NCBI GenBank assembly: GCA_964626565.1
Contig: CAZVFX010000025.1
Location: 4,722-68,721, forward strand
Reading direction: 5' to 3'
From: CAZVFX01 sp964626565
GTDB taxonomy: Bacteria > Myxococcota_A > UBA9042 > CAIXZC01
DNA length: 64,000 nucleotides
Under the pieces are notes generated by a model. The model did not search any database and was not told the origin of the DNA. It saw nothing but the letters and a program-made list of their open reading frames with translations. A program made the translations under genes and the position numbers. Below, piece after piece: positions 52,301 through 60,818 of this stretch; position 1 is the stretch's first letter, and the number at the start of each line of letters is the position of its first letter.

Positions 52301-54709
52301 CCAAACTAACGTCGGCCGGGCCAGTCAGTTCGCCATCGGCCTTGCCCTCGAAATACAGCCCCAACTTCGCCGGGCCGGCCAGTTCCTCAGCGGCCGCGGC
52401 GTTAAACTGTGAAACAACGGCTTCCTGCACCTGGTCTTCGAACAACTTCACGCCCAGTTTCGTGATCCCTGACTGCGCTTGCGCTATTTTGGCGTCTTTC
52501 CAGTCATTGATGTTCTGGCCCCACTGACCGAACTTGTCCTTCAGCTCCTTCAGAAGCCGGCCGTCGGAGTCCGCATAATTCACCGGGTCCGCACCCGCAT
52601 ACACGTAACGATCGAGGGTGCGCCCCGAAGCCAGTACCGGCAAGACGCTGTCCTTGGACAGGAACACGCCGGTGGCGGGGTCGTACTCCCTGGCCTTGAG
52701 ATGTACAAATCCGGTGGACGAATCCTGCTCCTCGCCCCGGTACCCGATGGGGTAGTCGTCCCCGCTTCGTTCCCCGAACGCGGTGAACTCAGCAGAAGCC
52801 TCGACACTGCCGTCCAGCGCCAGAACCCGGGTCACGTTGCCCAGGAGATCCTGAATGACGATGCGGGCCGGCTGCCCCTCTCGCTCTTCGAGAAGCCAGT
52901 TGATGCCGTAGACGAATCGGGTCTTCTGCCCGCCGGTGCCCGACTGTGCCTCCCGATGGAGGATGTAGGGGATCCCGAACAGTAACGCCTGGTACAGCCT
53001 ATCCTCGGACTCCCCCACCTTGACGGAACTGCGGGAGCCGCTGGGGGCGTAGCCGTACTCCAAGGTCTGTCCCCCAATCGAGACCGACTGGAGACGGTCT
53101 GCTCCGTTGGGAACGAAATCGGCAACTCCTTCAGGAGAGACGGCCTGGGTCCTTCTGCCGCGATCGTCATAACGATATACCGTCTGGCCGGCGCGAATCA
53201 GGCGTCCGTCCTGGTCGTAGTCGTAGCTCACAGTCTCATCCGACCCCGTTCTCTCCACCCTTCTGCCGCTCAAATCGTACGAATAGGAGAACTCCCCTTC
53301 CGGGCCCGACTCGTAGGAGAGGCGGCCCATGGAGTCATAGGCGAACTCGCGAACAGACTCGCCGTCGGACGTGATCTCGGCAAGCGAGGAACGCAGCCCG
53401 CCCGCACCGAATTGCTGTTCGTATCGAACGATCAGCTCCCCCTGAGGGCCGCTGGTTTGTTCCGCGGTCACCCTGCCCACGTCGTCATATTCAACCGCAA
53501 GGGTCACACCCCCCGGGTACGAAAAGAGGGAAGGACCGCCGGACAGTTCGTCGTACTCGACGTGTACCGTGCCTGAGGGGGAACTCACGGAAACCAGCTG
53601 GCCCACCGAGTCATACACATACTGCACGTTGGTGCCGTCGGGGTACTGGAGCGTCTTCAGGCGTCCCCACATATCGTAGAAATAGAGAAAGGAGGAAGAG
53701 TCCGGATAAGTGATCTCTTCGAGAAACCCGTCCTCGTTCCAGGCAAAGTCCATCTGTCCTGAACCGTCCGACATCTGCGTGACTTTGCCGGCCTCATCAT
53801 ACTCTCGGCCGGCAGTCGAGCCGTCAGGCCAGATCACGGTGGTCGGTTGGTCTCCCGGACCGTATTCGAACTCGGTTGACGTGTCGTCCGGAAACAGAAT
53901 CTCGCTCAGTCGGCCCGCGTCGTCATAGCTGAACTGCGTGGTGAAGGGTCCTGCACTGCGGGACACCACCTCCACGGTGACGTCCAGAGTGACCCAATCC
54001 ACTGCATCCGGCTCCGCCTCCACCAGGATCGTAGCTTCGTAGCTACCGGGTTCGTCGGGCAGGTTCTCTGCCGATACGGCGACCTCGAACTGAGCGCCAG
54101 CGTCTCCGGTCGCAGGTTCAATCGACAACCACGCGGCTTCGGTAGAAGCCTCCCAATACAGCGTCCCCCCGCCCGCGTTGTCCGGCAGTACATCCACAGG
54201 TGCTGACGCCCACTCCCCGGCTAACGCGGTAAACCTCAATTGATAGGTCGGGAGTTCGAGGGCCAGGGGAGGCTCCACGTGCAGAGCGACGGGAACTGCC
54301 AGCGGAGAATTGGCCCCGTTTATCGCAGAGAGGCCCAGCGACAGAGCATGATCGCCCGCAGGATATGTTTCATCCCAGACGAAAGACAGTTCTACCAGCG
54401 ACGGCCCGATGCCTGAGTTCGGAACGGCAACGAATCCGGGAGGAACGTCCAGCATCCACTCCAGAGGCCCTCCGCCTCCATTGGAGATCTCCAGATACAC
54501 CGGTTCAGGGGCTGGAAATCCGATAACATGAGACACCGATACCACCGGCGGATCCAGTTGAATGAGAGGCTGTGCCTCGACATGAAGAGTCACGGGTAAC
54601 TCGGCCGGACTACCGGTTGCGTTCACTGCTTCGACAGTGATCACGAGGTCGTGGTCACCCGGAGCGTAGGAGCCGTCATCCAGGTACGAAATCGACACCT
54701 CGGCCGCAC
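49335..54709 (-). CDS. RHS/YD-repeat surface lipoprotein, C-terminal part (continues across the gap)
   Basis: About 1790 residues. Order: 101-aa beta repeats shared with the other side of the gap; a BACON-like domain (ALAGEWASAPV, WLSIEPATGDAG); a first YD-repeat block (YDDAGRLSEI, YDEAGKVTQM, RYDDRGRRTQA); an RHS core (GYRGEEQDSSTGFVHLKARE, split GYRGEEQDSSTG and YDPATGVF; DRYVYAGADPVNYADSDG); an unknown ~520-residue middle region (~900-1420); then a DUF6531-like start (VPLELARFCAPF) and a second YD block up to the C-terminus. In normal RHS proteins the core is followed by a short toxin; here no toxin domain is visible and the second block ends without a core. Stop at 49335. Confidence 0.85.
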
Positions 54710-55430
54710 NNNNNNNNNNNNNNNNNNNNNNNNNNNNNNNNNNNNNNNNNNNNNNNNNNNNNNNNNNNNNNNNNNNNNNNNNNNNNNNNNNNNNNNNNNN
54801 NNNNNNNNNCACTATCCAGGGACAGACCTGGCTGCGCCTCGACGTGAAGAGTCACGGGAAGCTGCGCTGGGGAACCAACCGCATCCGCAGCCTCGACCTG
54901 GATCTGTACGTTGTAGACGCCGGGGGCGTAGAAGCCACCCTCAATGTACGACACCGACACTTCGGCAGCCCCTGAGCCGGCGGAAGGCTCGGCCACAAAA
55001 CCCTGTGGAGTATCAACGGTCCATTCCAGCGACCCGCCCCCGTTGTTAGCAATTCCAAATGAACCCGGGTCCGGGGAAGGAAACCCCATGACGGTGAAGA
55101 AATCCAGACCGGCGCTCTCCACCGACAGAATCGGCTGGGCCTCGATGTGTAGAAACATGGGGACCTGGGCCGGGCTGCCCAATGATCCTTCGCTTACCAC
55201 CAGGAGTTCCAGTTCGTGGTCTCCCGGCCCGTAACTGTCGCCGCCCACAAATGACACTTCCACCGCGGCAACCCCGGCCCCGAATGAAGGCTGTGCTTTG
55301 AAACCGACGGGCAGTTTCACACTCCAGGGTGCGGGTGGCTCACCGGTTGTTGCAACGGAAATGACGTGAAAATCGGGGAGAGGCAAACCGAGAATCGCAA
55401 AGAAATCCAGGGGGCCGCCCTCAACGATCA
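54230..55430 (-). repeat. 101-residue (303-nt) tandem repeats of the RHS N-terminal region
   Basis: Units share LxVExxxLDFF...NNGGGSLEW...PxGFVAEPxxGxG-AAEVSxSY...PGxxxxxIxVEAxxAxGSPAxLPVTLHVEAQP. At least four full or partial copies flank the gap; units measured on both sides are 101 residues. Confidence 0.8.
54710..54809. other. assembly gap (100 N)
   Basis: A standard 100-N placeholder inside the tandem repeats of the RHS gene. The repeat phase on both sides fits a missing 141 nt, or 141 plus a multiple of 303. Confidence 0.95.
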
Positions 55431-55986
55431 GGAGGGTTGGCTCGACCAATTCCGGTTCTTCGTACAGGTCACCGGAATCCTCCGGTTCCAAGTAGTCGGG
55501 AGTAATCTGGTCGGACAGAGCGTCCCAGGAATCACTGATTTCCGGGGCCACATCCGGCGCTTCAAGGTCTATTGGTCCCGTATCTGATATTTGAACGTCC
55601 GGGGCCAGTAGGTCCGGGGAGCCGGAGTCGAGAATCTGAGAGTCCTCAGGCGAGAGGTCAGGAGCCTGAAGGTCAAGGCTCTGGTGGTCAGCTTCCACCG
55701 CGTCGGCCCCGTGTTCGTCCGGCTGCTCGGCAACGTCCTGCGGAGCGGGCAATTCCGAGGGTTCCACCTCTTCGAAGGGAGCTTGCGGGTCCGCCTCCGG
55801 CATGACAGTCGTATCCAACGGTTCAGGTCGGGTCTCTTCTCCTCCGGCCTCCGGCTCACTTGCCGCCTCCTGCATTGCAACGTCACCACCGGGATTGGCT
55901 CCCTCTCCCGCCCCGCCCCCTGCGCCCCCACAAGCCGCGCACGCGGCCGCACACACCACGGCGCTAATCCAGACCTTGAGTCTCAT
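54810..55986 (-). CDS. RHS/YD-repeat surface lipoprotein, N-terminal part (continues across the gap)
   Basis: About 392 residues up to the gap. Start ATG 55986; lipobox CAAC (Cys ~19), Gly/Ala stretch, then ~110 residues rich in Asp, Glu and Pro (EPLDTTVMPEADPQAP, DLSPEDSQILDSGSPDL) ordered like the acidic linkers of neighbouring lipoproteins. From ~165 the 101-residue beta repeats begin and run into the gap. Both halves keep the same repeat phase, so I treat them as one gene of roughly 2200 residues. An exported, lipid-anchored, repeat-built surface protein. Strong promoter candidate upstream. Confidence 0.85.
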
Positions 55987-56015
55987 GCTGTTCCCCGCCT
56001 GCGTTTCGTGTACAC

Positions 56016-56031
56016 GGTGTAATAATACACC
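56016..56031. repeat. inverted repeat GGTGTA-ATAA-TACACC over the RHS -10 box
   Basis: A 6-bp stem with a 4-nt spacer covering the -10 of the RHS promoter; the palindrome CGTGTACACG (56007-56016) is next to it. Placed as an operator would be. Confidence 0.45.
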
Positions 56032-56050
56032 TGCCGGTATTTACCGACAA
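56022..56050 (-). promoter_or_regulatory. promoter of the RHS lipoprotein gene
   Basis: On the minus strand TTGTCG (56045-56050), 17-nt spacer, TATTAT (56022-56027), about 36 nt before the ATG. Confidence 0.55.
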
Positions 56051-56075
56051 CGCATTTCTGGGGAAGCAGTAATAA

Positions 56076-57131
56076 TCAGTGGGATCGCCACAGAGGATCG
56101 GGGTGATTGAGATCGCCGTGTCGGCTCAGGACGCTCTCGCGGCAGCCGCCGCCGCAACGGTCGACCAGCGCGCATCCGACGCAATCGTCGGGCACCGTAG
56201 ACATTCTTTGGAAGTAGTCCTTGCGGGCTCTTGAAAGCACCGCGTTCCACGACTCGGTCCGCAGGTCGCCCAGGACGGTGGAGGAGATGCTGCAGGCCTT
56301 CAGCTTACCATCGGGATCCATAGTGAATCCCGGGTTGTCGGTGGAAATGGCACATCTGCCAAAAGCCAGGTTGGGGTAGTCCGCCGGATTCACCGCACAA
56401 AGGGGCAGCGAAATCGCGATTGTGACCTTCATGCCCAATCTCGCGTTTGCCTCTTCGGCCACCTCAAGACAAGACGCGATCATGGCAGAGTCCGGTGCCA
56501 ACTCATCGTGGCGCCGTCCCCCTCGCCCAGCCGAGCAGAACCGGCTGAAAGCAATTACCCGAACTCCCAGGGAAAAACACAACTCCACAACATCCCGAAA
56601 ATGCTGGTAGTTGCGCCGAGTGCAAACAAACGAGACCGACACCGGCACTCGCAACCGCCGCAGCAGTGCGAGGGCGGAAACGGTGGCATTGAAACAGTCT
56701 GTCCCCTTTAATTCGTTGTGCACCTCGCGGCGGGCCGCAAGCAGAGTGGGCTGCACCGGAGCGACTTTCAGACGTTTCAACTCTTCGACCATGGTCTCGT
56801 CCAGCAGCCCGCCATCCGTAACCAGGGACACCTTTCTGCCGGGGGCGCGTATACTCTCCACCAACTGAATGAACCCGGGATAAAGAAGGGGCTCCCCGCC
56901 CGTGAGTTGGACCGACCCGAAACCGCTTTCGTCCATGACGCGGTTGATGAGGTCACCCAACTGCTCCGGGGGCAACTCCCGGTCGGTATGGTCCGCATCA
57001 TCCCGCCACTGATTGTAGCAATAGACGCATGACCGATTGCAACGGGAGGTGAGTTCCACTGCCAGAGTGCCTCGGCCGGAACCGGACGCATCGCAGTCTG
57101 AGCCGTTCGGAGAGAGACTAGGCGATTTCAT
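56076..57131 (-). CDS. radical SAM/SPASM domain enzyme
   Basis: 351 aa from ATG 57131 (GGGGAG 9 nt upstream). The radical SAM cluster motif is C-N-R-S-C-V-Y-C-Y (CxxxCxxC), followed by a GGEPLL motif and the TIM-barrel strands. The C-terminal SPASM region has CAIS...CSISS and CVGCALVDRCGGGC, giving ligands for two further FeS clusters. SPASM proteins usually modify peptides or proteins (AnSME, PqqE, MftC) or heme d1; the substrate is unknown here. The start overlaps the stop of the type 3 repeat lipoprotein by 14 nt, so they are translationally coupled, which makes that lipoprotein a candidate partner or substrate (inference). Confidence 0.88.
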   Translation of the reverse strand: MKSPSLSPNGSDCDASGSGRGTLAVELTSRCNRSCVYCYNQWRDDADHTDRELPPEQLGDLINRVMDESGFGSVQLTGGEPLLYPGFIQLVESIRAPGRKVSLVTDGGLLDETMVEELKRLKVAPVQPTLLAARREVHNELKGTDCFNATVSALALLRRLRVPVSVSFVCTRRNYQHFRDVVELCFSLGVRVIAFSRFCSAGRGGRRHDELAPDSAMIASCLEVAEEANARLGMKVTIAISLPLCAVNPADYPNLAFGRCAISTDNPGFTMDPDGKLKACSISSTVLGDLRTESWNAVLSRARKDYFQRMSTVPDDCVGCALVDRCGGGCRESVLSRHGDLNHPDPLWRSH

Positions 57132-58353
57132 TGGGCAACACTCCCCGTTCCACAAATCTCTGCCGGAGAGCGCTGGAAAGGGCCCGACGAGCGTCGGCCG
57201 GAGATCCGCCGTGGGCGTCGATGAATTGCACCGGACTTACGACACCAAGCGTAAGCCAACGGGCAAGCCCGGCCAGCCGCAATTCCTCCAGGTTCCGAAA
57301 GTGCGCTTCAGGATTTTCGAACGGCTCCCCCGGACCGTAGGGTGCTGCGTTGGCCAGGTCGATGTCATCACACTCGTCACCAATGCCATCGCCGTCGAAA
57401 TCCCACTGGGTCTGGTTGGGCGTATCTGGGCAATTGTCGCACGCATCCCCAATGCCGTCGCCGTCCCCGTCCTCCTGGTCCGGGTTGGGCTCAAAGGGGC
57501 AGTTGTCGTCGTACGCCATCAGATTGGGACAACCCCAGCCCTCATCCGCGATGAAGCCGCCCGCGGCACCGTCGCCGTCCGCGTCGTAGCAGCACGGCTC
57601 CCCGCAAGGCGACAGACAATCGTTGCCGTCGCAAAGGTCGCAGGCATCACCGAAGTGGTCGCAAATACCACCATCATCGTCGGAGTTGGTCTGGTCCGGA
57701 TTGTAGACTCGGGGACAATTGTCGTCGATGTCCGCGACTCCGTCGTTGTCAAAATCCTCGGTGTCGTCACACACGTCGCCGACACCGTCGCCGTCACTGT
57801 CGGCCATTGCCGTGAACTCATCATCATTTACGGTCCAGGGGCACAACTCCAGCAAGTCGGGCAGCCCGTCCCCATCGCTGTCCAGCGCACATTCCGGACC
57901 ACAGCACGGGGTCAACGCGAAAGGTTCGTTGCACGCGTCGCCATAGCCGTTGAGGTCTTGATCCTCTTGTTCAGGATTGGGCACCAACGGACAGTTGTCC
58001 TCGTAGTCGTAGAGGCCGTCTCCGTCGGTGTCCGGAGGGACCACCGGACCCTGGTCAACGCCGGCGTCTTCGTCCGGTTGAGGCCCGGGTCCTTCGAAGT
58101 CGGCGGTGAGTTCAGGATCACCGCTCACCGCATCGTCGGTTACTTCTTCCAGTGGCTCGTTGGGATCGCCTCCAAACGGGGTGCGAGTACCGCTGCCGGT
58201 ACATCCTCCCAACCAGATCCCCAGCGCCAGAACCAACGAGACAATCAGCCCCAGCGCGGAGCCTGCCCACGGCACCGCCGCACAGCCGGCCAGCATGAGG
58301 ACCACCACCGCGGCAGAAGCGATCCGCCTTCTTCCCAAACCCTTTTTCGCCAT
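57118..58353 (-). CDS. thrombospondin type 3 repeat protein with N-terminal membrane region
   Basis: 411 aa from ATG 58353 (GGGGAG 4 nt upstream). Two hydrophobic stretches at the N-terminus (IASAAVVVLMLAGC and LGLIVSLVLALGIWLGGC) could be a signal helix and a second lipobox-like Cys. Then an acidic linker and at least six calcium-binding repeats of the DxDxDGxxDxxDNCP type (~120-340), interrupted by a Cys-rich insert (CCGPECALDSDGD). The ~60-residue C-terminus is helical and repeat-free (LEELRLAGLARWLTLGVVS; ALSSALRQRFVERGVLP). Overlaps the radical SAM/SPASM gene by 14 nt, as the upstream partner. Surface calcium-binding protein. Confidence 0.85.
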   Translation of the reverse strand: MAKKGLGRRRIASAAVVVLMLAGCAAVPWAGSALGLIVSLVLALGIWLGGCTGSGTRTPFGGDPNEPLEEVTDDAVSGDPELTADFEGPGPQPDEDAGVDQGPVVPPDTDGDGLYDYEDNCPLVPNPEQEDQDLNGYGDACNEPFALTPCCGPECALDSDGDGLPDLLELCPWTVNDDEFTAMADSDGDGVGDVCDDTEDFDNDGVADIDDNCPRVYNPDQTNSDDDGGICDHFGDACDLCDGNDCLSPCGEPCCYDADGDGAAGGFIADEGWGCPNLMAYDDNCPFEPNPDQEDGDGDGIGDACDNCPDTPNQTQWDFDGDGIGDECDDIDLANAAPYGPGEPFENPEAHFRNLEELRLAGLARWLTLGVVSPVQFIDAHGGSPADARRALSSALRQRFVERGVLPNEIA

Positions 58354-58411
58354 GTCTCTCCCCTCAGTACCAAACGCTGTGCCTAACACTTCGCCGACAG
58401 ATAATGGGAAC

Positions 58412-58440
58412 AGGCTACGGACCTGTACCCGGGGTGTCAA
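58412..58440 (-). promoter_or_regulatory. promoter of the type 3 repeat/radical SAM operon
   Basis: On the minus strand TTGACA (58435-58440), 17-nt spacer, TAGCCT (58412-58417), about 60 nt before the ATG. Perfect -35. Confidence 0.5.
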
Positions 58441-58462
58441 GAAGAGCTGGTTGCCGTCGTGT

Positions 58463-58491
58463 TTGATCTTGGTGCGCGATATGGGTAATCT
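58463..58491 (+). promoter_or_regulatory. candidate promoter of the small lipoprotein
   Basis: TTGATC (58463-58468), 17-nt spacer, TAATCT (58486-58491), ~38 nt before the GTG start; divergent from the promoter above. Confidence 0.4.
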
Positions 58492-58528
58492 CAGAAACGG
58501 TCATCAGCCAACCGGGGAGGCTAGTCGA

Positions 58529-58954
58529 GTGAAGGCGATGCTTGTTGGTCTAGTTGTGGTTTTCATCTCAGCGTTACTGACAGCAAGCTGCTTGGAGAGC
58601 AACCCGCAGCCTGCACCCTCCACGACAGGCACCGTCGATGAAGGGGAAGGAGGCCCTCCCAACAAGGGCGGAGGCGGGGGCGACGAAGAAGATCCGATCC
58701 AGGCCGCGGCAGATGTCAACGTCGACTCAGGGCTACCCGCGAGCCTGGACAACGGCGCCGCAGACTGCAGCGGAGAGTACGGGCTGGACCTGGTTGCCGA
58801 GATCGGCGGGTGGTGTGATGCAGCCGAGCCTGCCGATTGGTGGGAAACCACGGCCGGCGACATGGGCGAAGTCCAAGACGATGACCAGATTGATGCAGAG
58901 GAAACCACTGCTCAGAATGATGCCGCGGACCTGTCCCCGGAGCAGATGGACTAG
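58529..58954 (+). CDS. small acidic lipoprotein
   Basis: 141 aa. GTG 58529 has GGGGAGG 8 nt upstream; ATG 58538 is an alternative. Lipobox ALLTASC (Cys ~22), then a low-complexity acidic/Gly tail (EGEGGPPNKGGGGGDEEDP) and ~70 residues with a few Cys and Trp (GGWCDAAEPADWWETTAG). No family. It has the linker style of the larger lipoproteins here but no folded domain I can see. Divergent from the type 3 repeat gene. Confidence 0.65.
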   Translation: MKAMLVGLVVVFISALLTASCLESNPQPAPSTTGTVDEGEGGPPNKGGGGGDEEDPIQAAADVNVDSGLPASLDNGAADCSGEYGLDLVAEIGGWCDAAEPADWWETTAGDMGEVQDDDQIDAEETTAQNDAADLSPEQMD

Positions 58955-59016
58955 TCGAATCCCCCCGTTCAGGGCTGACCAGAATCACGAAAACAGTATT
59001 GATTGAAGTGCGAAAG

Positions 59017-60657
59017 CTACGAGGTTGCCGCTTCCAGCTTCTTCGCTATGCTGAACATGAACGTTGCCGATGCGGCGCAACATGCTACAAACACCGCCCA
59101 GACTACCCACAGGTCGAAGGCAACCCACATGGAGCTACCCACAAAGAGCAACTGGTTGCCGACCGCGGTGGCGCCGAGCCAACCACCCTGCATGAGGCCC
59201 TGGAACCGGGGCGGAGCGACCTTTGAGACGAACGAAATACCCATGGGACTCAGGAACAGTTCGGCCACAGTCAAGGTGAAGTAGGTGGACATGAGCCAGT
59301 ACGGGCTCACACGCCCGGGAGCAGGTGCGCCGGCAAGATCTGCAGGCGAGACGAGGCCAAATGACCCGCCCACCAGGATCACGAATCCAAGACCGGCCAA
59401 CACCATACCGATACCGATCTTCTTCGGCGTCGACGGCTCTTTGCCGCGGGCCCTCAGCCAGGCGAACAGACCCACAATTACCGGCGTCAGGAACACCACA
59501 AAGTAGGGATTGAACTGCTGGAAAATCTCCGGTTCAATGGGGTTCACTTCAGGATAGCTGTTGATAAGCCAGTAGGTAAGCGCTGCGCCACCGCCAACCA
59601 GGAGTACTCCCAGTCCCCGGTGCACGGCGATGGACGCCTTGCGGATCAAGAGCCACAGACCGATGATCATGGCCGCCAGCAACAGCAGGCCCTTGATGTC
59701 GAAGACATAATAGTTGAGTGCGTTGACCGTCTTGGCTGTGTAGTCACGAGCGAAGTAGGTAAGAGTAAGGCCGTTCTGGTGGAACGACATCCAGAAGAAG
59801 ATGACCACCAGGAACACCAGCCCCAAAGCCACCAGACGTTTCTTCTCTTCGGCCCACGGCATTTCCACCGCGGCTTTGCCCTCGGCAGCCTGCTGGCGGC
59901 GATCGGGAAGTTTGCTCTTGAACAGCATGTAGATGGACAGGGAAACCAGCATGGCCACTGCCGCAATTGCAAAAGCGTAGTTGTAGCCGGTAGAGAAGAT
60001 GTCCAGATACGACTGGGCGAATGCGCCGAGGTCGGCAACCGGAGCAGACGATACCTTGTCCGCCAGTTGCTGGAGCGTGGCGGCTTCCTTCATGTCGCCG
60101 CCCAGGTACTGGTGGCACAACGAAGGCAGGCTGGGGTCGTAGCCGACGCCCTGGGTCTCCAGGTACCAGTTACGGACGGTTTTGGCCGCGTTGGGTGCGA
60201 ATACCGCGCCGATATTGATGCCCATGTAGAAAATGCTGAACGCCGAATCCCGCAGCTTTTCGTACTTGGGATCGTCGTACATCTGGCCTACCAACGCCTG
60301 CAGGTTGCCTTTGAACAGGCCGTTGCCGAACGCGATGGTGAACAAGCCGGTGAGCACGAAGGGCAGCGCCATGTTGGGGATGGCCATGAGCACATACCCG
60401 AGGAACATGACCATTATGCCCGCCATGATTGTGCCCTTGTAGCGCTGGGTGCGGTCCGCGATGAGACCACCCACAAGCGCAAGGCCGTAGATCAAGAAAT
60501 AGAATATGCTGTAGATAAATCCTGCCTTGTCCTCGGCCAGACCGAACCTCGCCTGCAGAAACAGGACGAGGATGGCCATCATGGTATAGAAGCCGAACCG
60601 CTCCCCCATGTTGGCGAAGAAAGCTACCAGCAGTCCTTTGGGATGCCCTTTCAACAT
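59017..60657 (-). CDS. POT/PTR2-family proton-dependent peptide transporter
   Basis: 546 aa, about 14 helices, MFS-related. Family signatures: ANMGERFGFYTMMAILVLFLQ (E-x-x-E-R-F-x-x-Y type motif in helix 1), then GGLIADRTQRYKG, FGNGLFKGNLQALVG, AFSIFYMGINIGA and the FYxxINxG motif; later YFTLTVAELFLSPMG, the typical helix 10-11 region. Imports di-/tripeptides with protons; supports scavenging of peptides released by the exported proteases nearby (inference). GGAGG 9 nt before ATG. Alone on this strand, 62 nt after the small lipoprotein stop. Confidence 0.92.
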   Translation of the reverse strand: MLKGHPKGLLVAFFANMGERFGFYTMMAILVLFLQARFGLAEDKAGFIYSIFYFLIYGLALVGGLIADRTQRYKGTIMAGIMVMFLGYVLMAIPNMALPFVLTGLFTIAFGNGLFKGNLQALVGQMYDDPKYEKLRDSAFSIFYMGINIGAVFAPNAAKTVRNWYLETQGVGYDPSLPSLCHQYLGGDMKEAATLQQLADKVSSAPVADLGAFAQSYLDIFSTGYNYAFAIAAVAMLVSLSIYMLFKSKLPDRRQQAAEGKAAVEMPWAEEKKRLVALGLVFLVVIFFWMSFHQNGLTLTYFARDYTAKTVNALNYYVFDIKGLLLLAAMIIGLWLLIRKASIAVHRGLGVLLVGGGAALTYWLINSYPEVNPIEPEIFQQFNPYFVVFLTPVIVGLFAWLRARGKEPSTPKKIGIGMVLAGLGFVILVGGSFGLVSPADLAGAPAPGRVSPYWLMSTYFTLTVAELFLSPMGISFVSKVAPPRFQGLMQGGWLGATAVGNQLLFVGSSMWVAFDLWVVWAVFVACCAASATFMFSIAKKLEAATS

Positions 60658-60818
60658 GCGAAACCACCTCCATGACTTTGTCAGCGAGTATCCAATATCA
60701 CACCCGGCAGATCATTGCATGGTTTTTCTGTGCCTGAGGGATGATGGCGCGGTTTGTCTTGACGGCGAAGGTGCATTGGCGGTCAAATAGGGAGAGTTGA
60801 GATTTGGGGAGGATGACG

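Noticed and set aside
49335..52560. RHS C-terminal toxin with immunity gene
   Set aside because: No recognisable nuclease or deaminase toxin and no small immunity-type gene follows; the MFS gene does.
55987..56075. An attenuator or riboswitch before the RHS gene
   Set aside because: Only 89 nt are free and they are explained by a promoter and an inverted repeat.
57037..58386. 449-codon plus-strand frame
   Set aside because: Shadow of the Asp-rich type 3 repeats read backwards.
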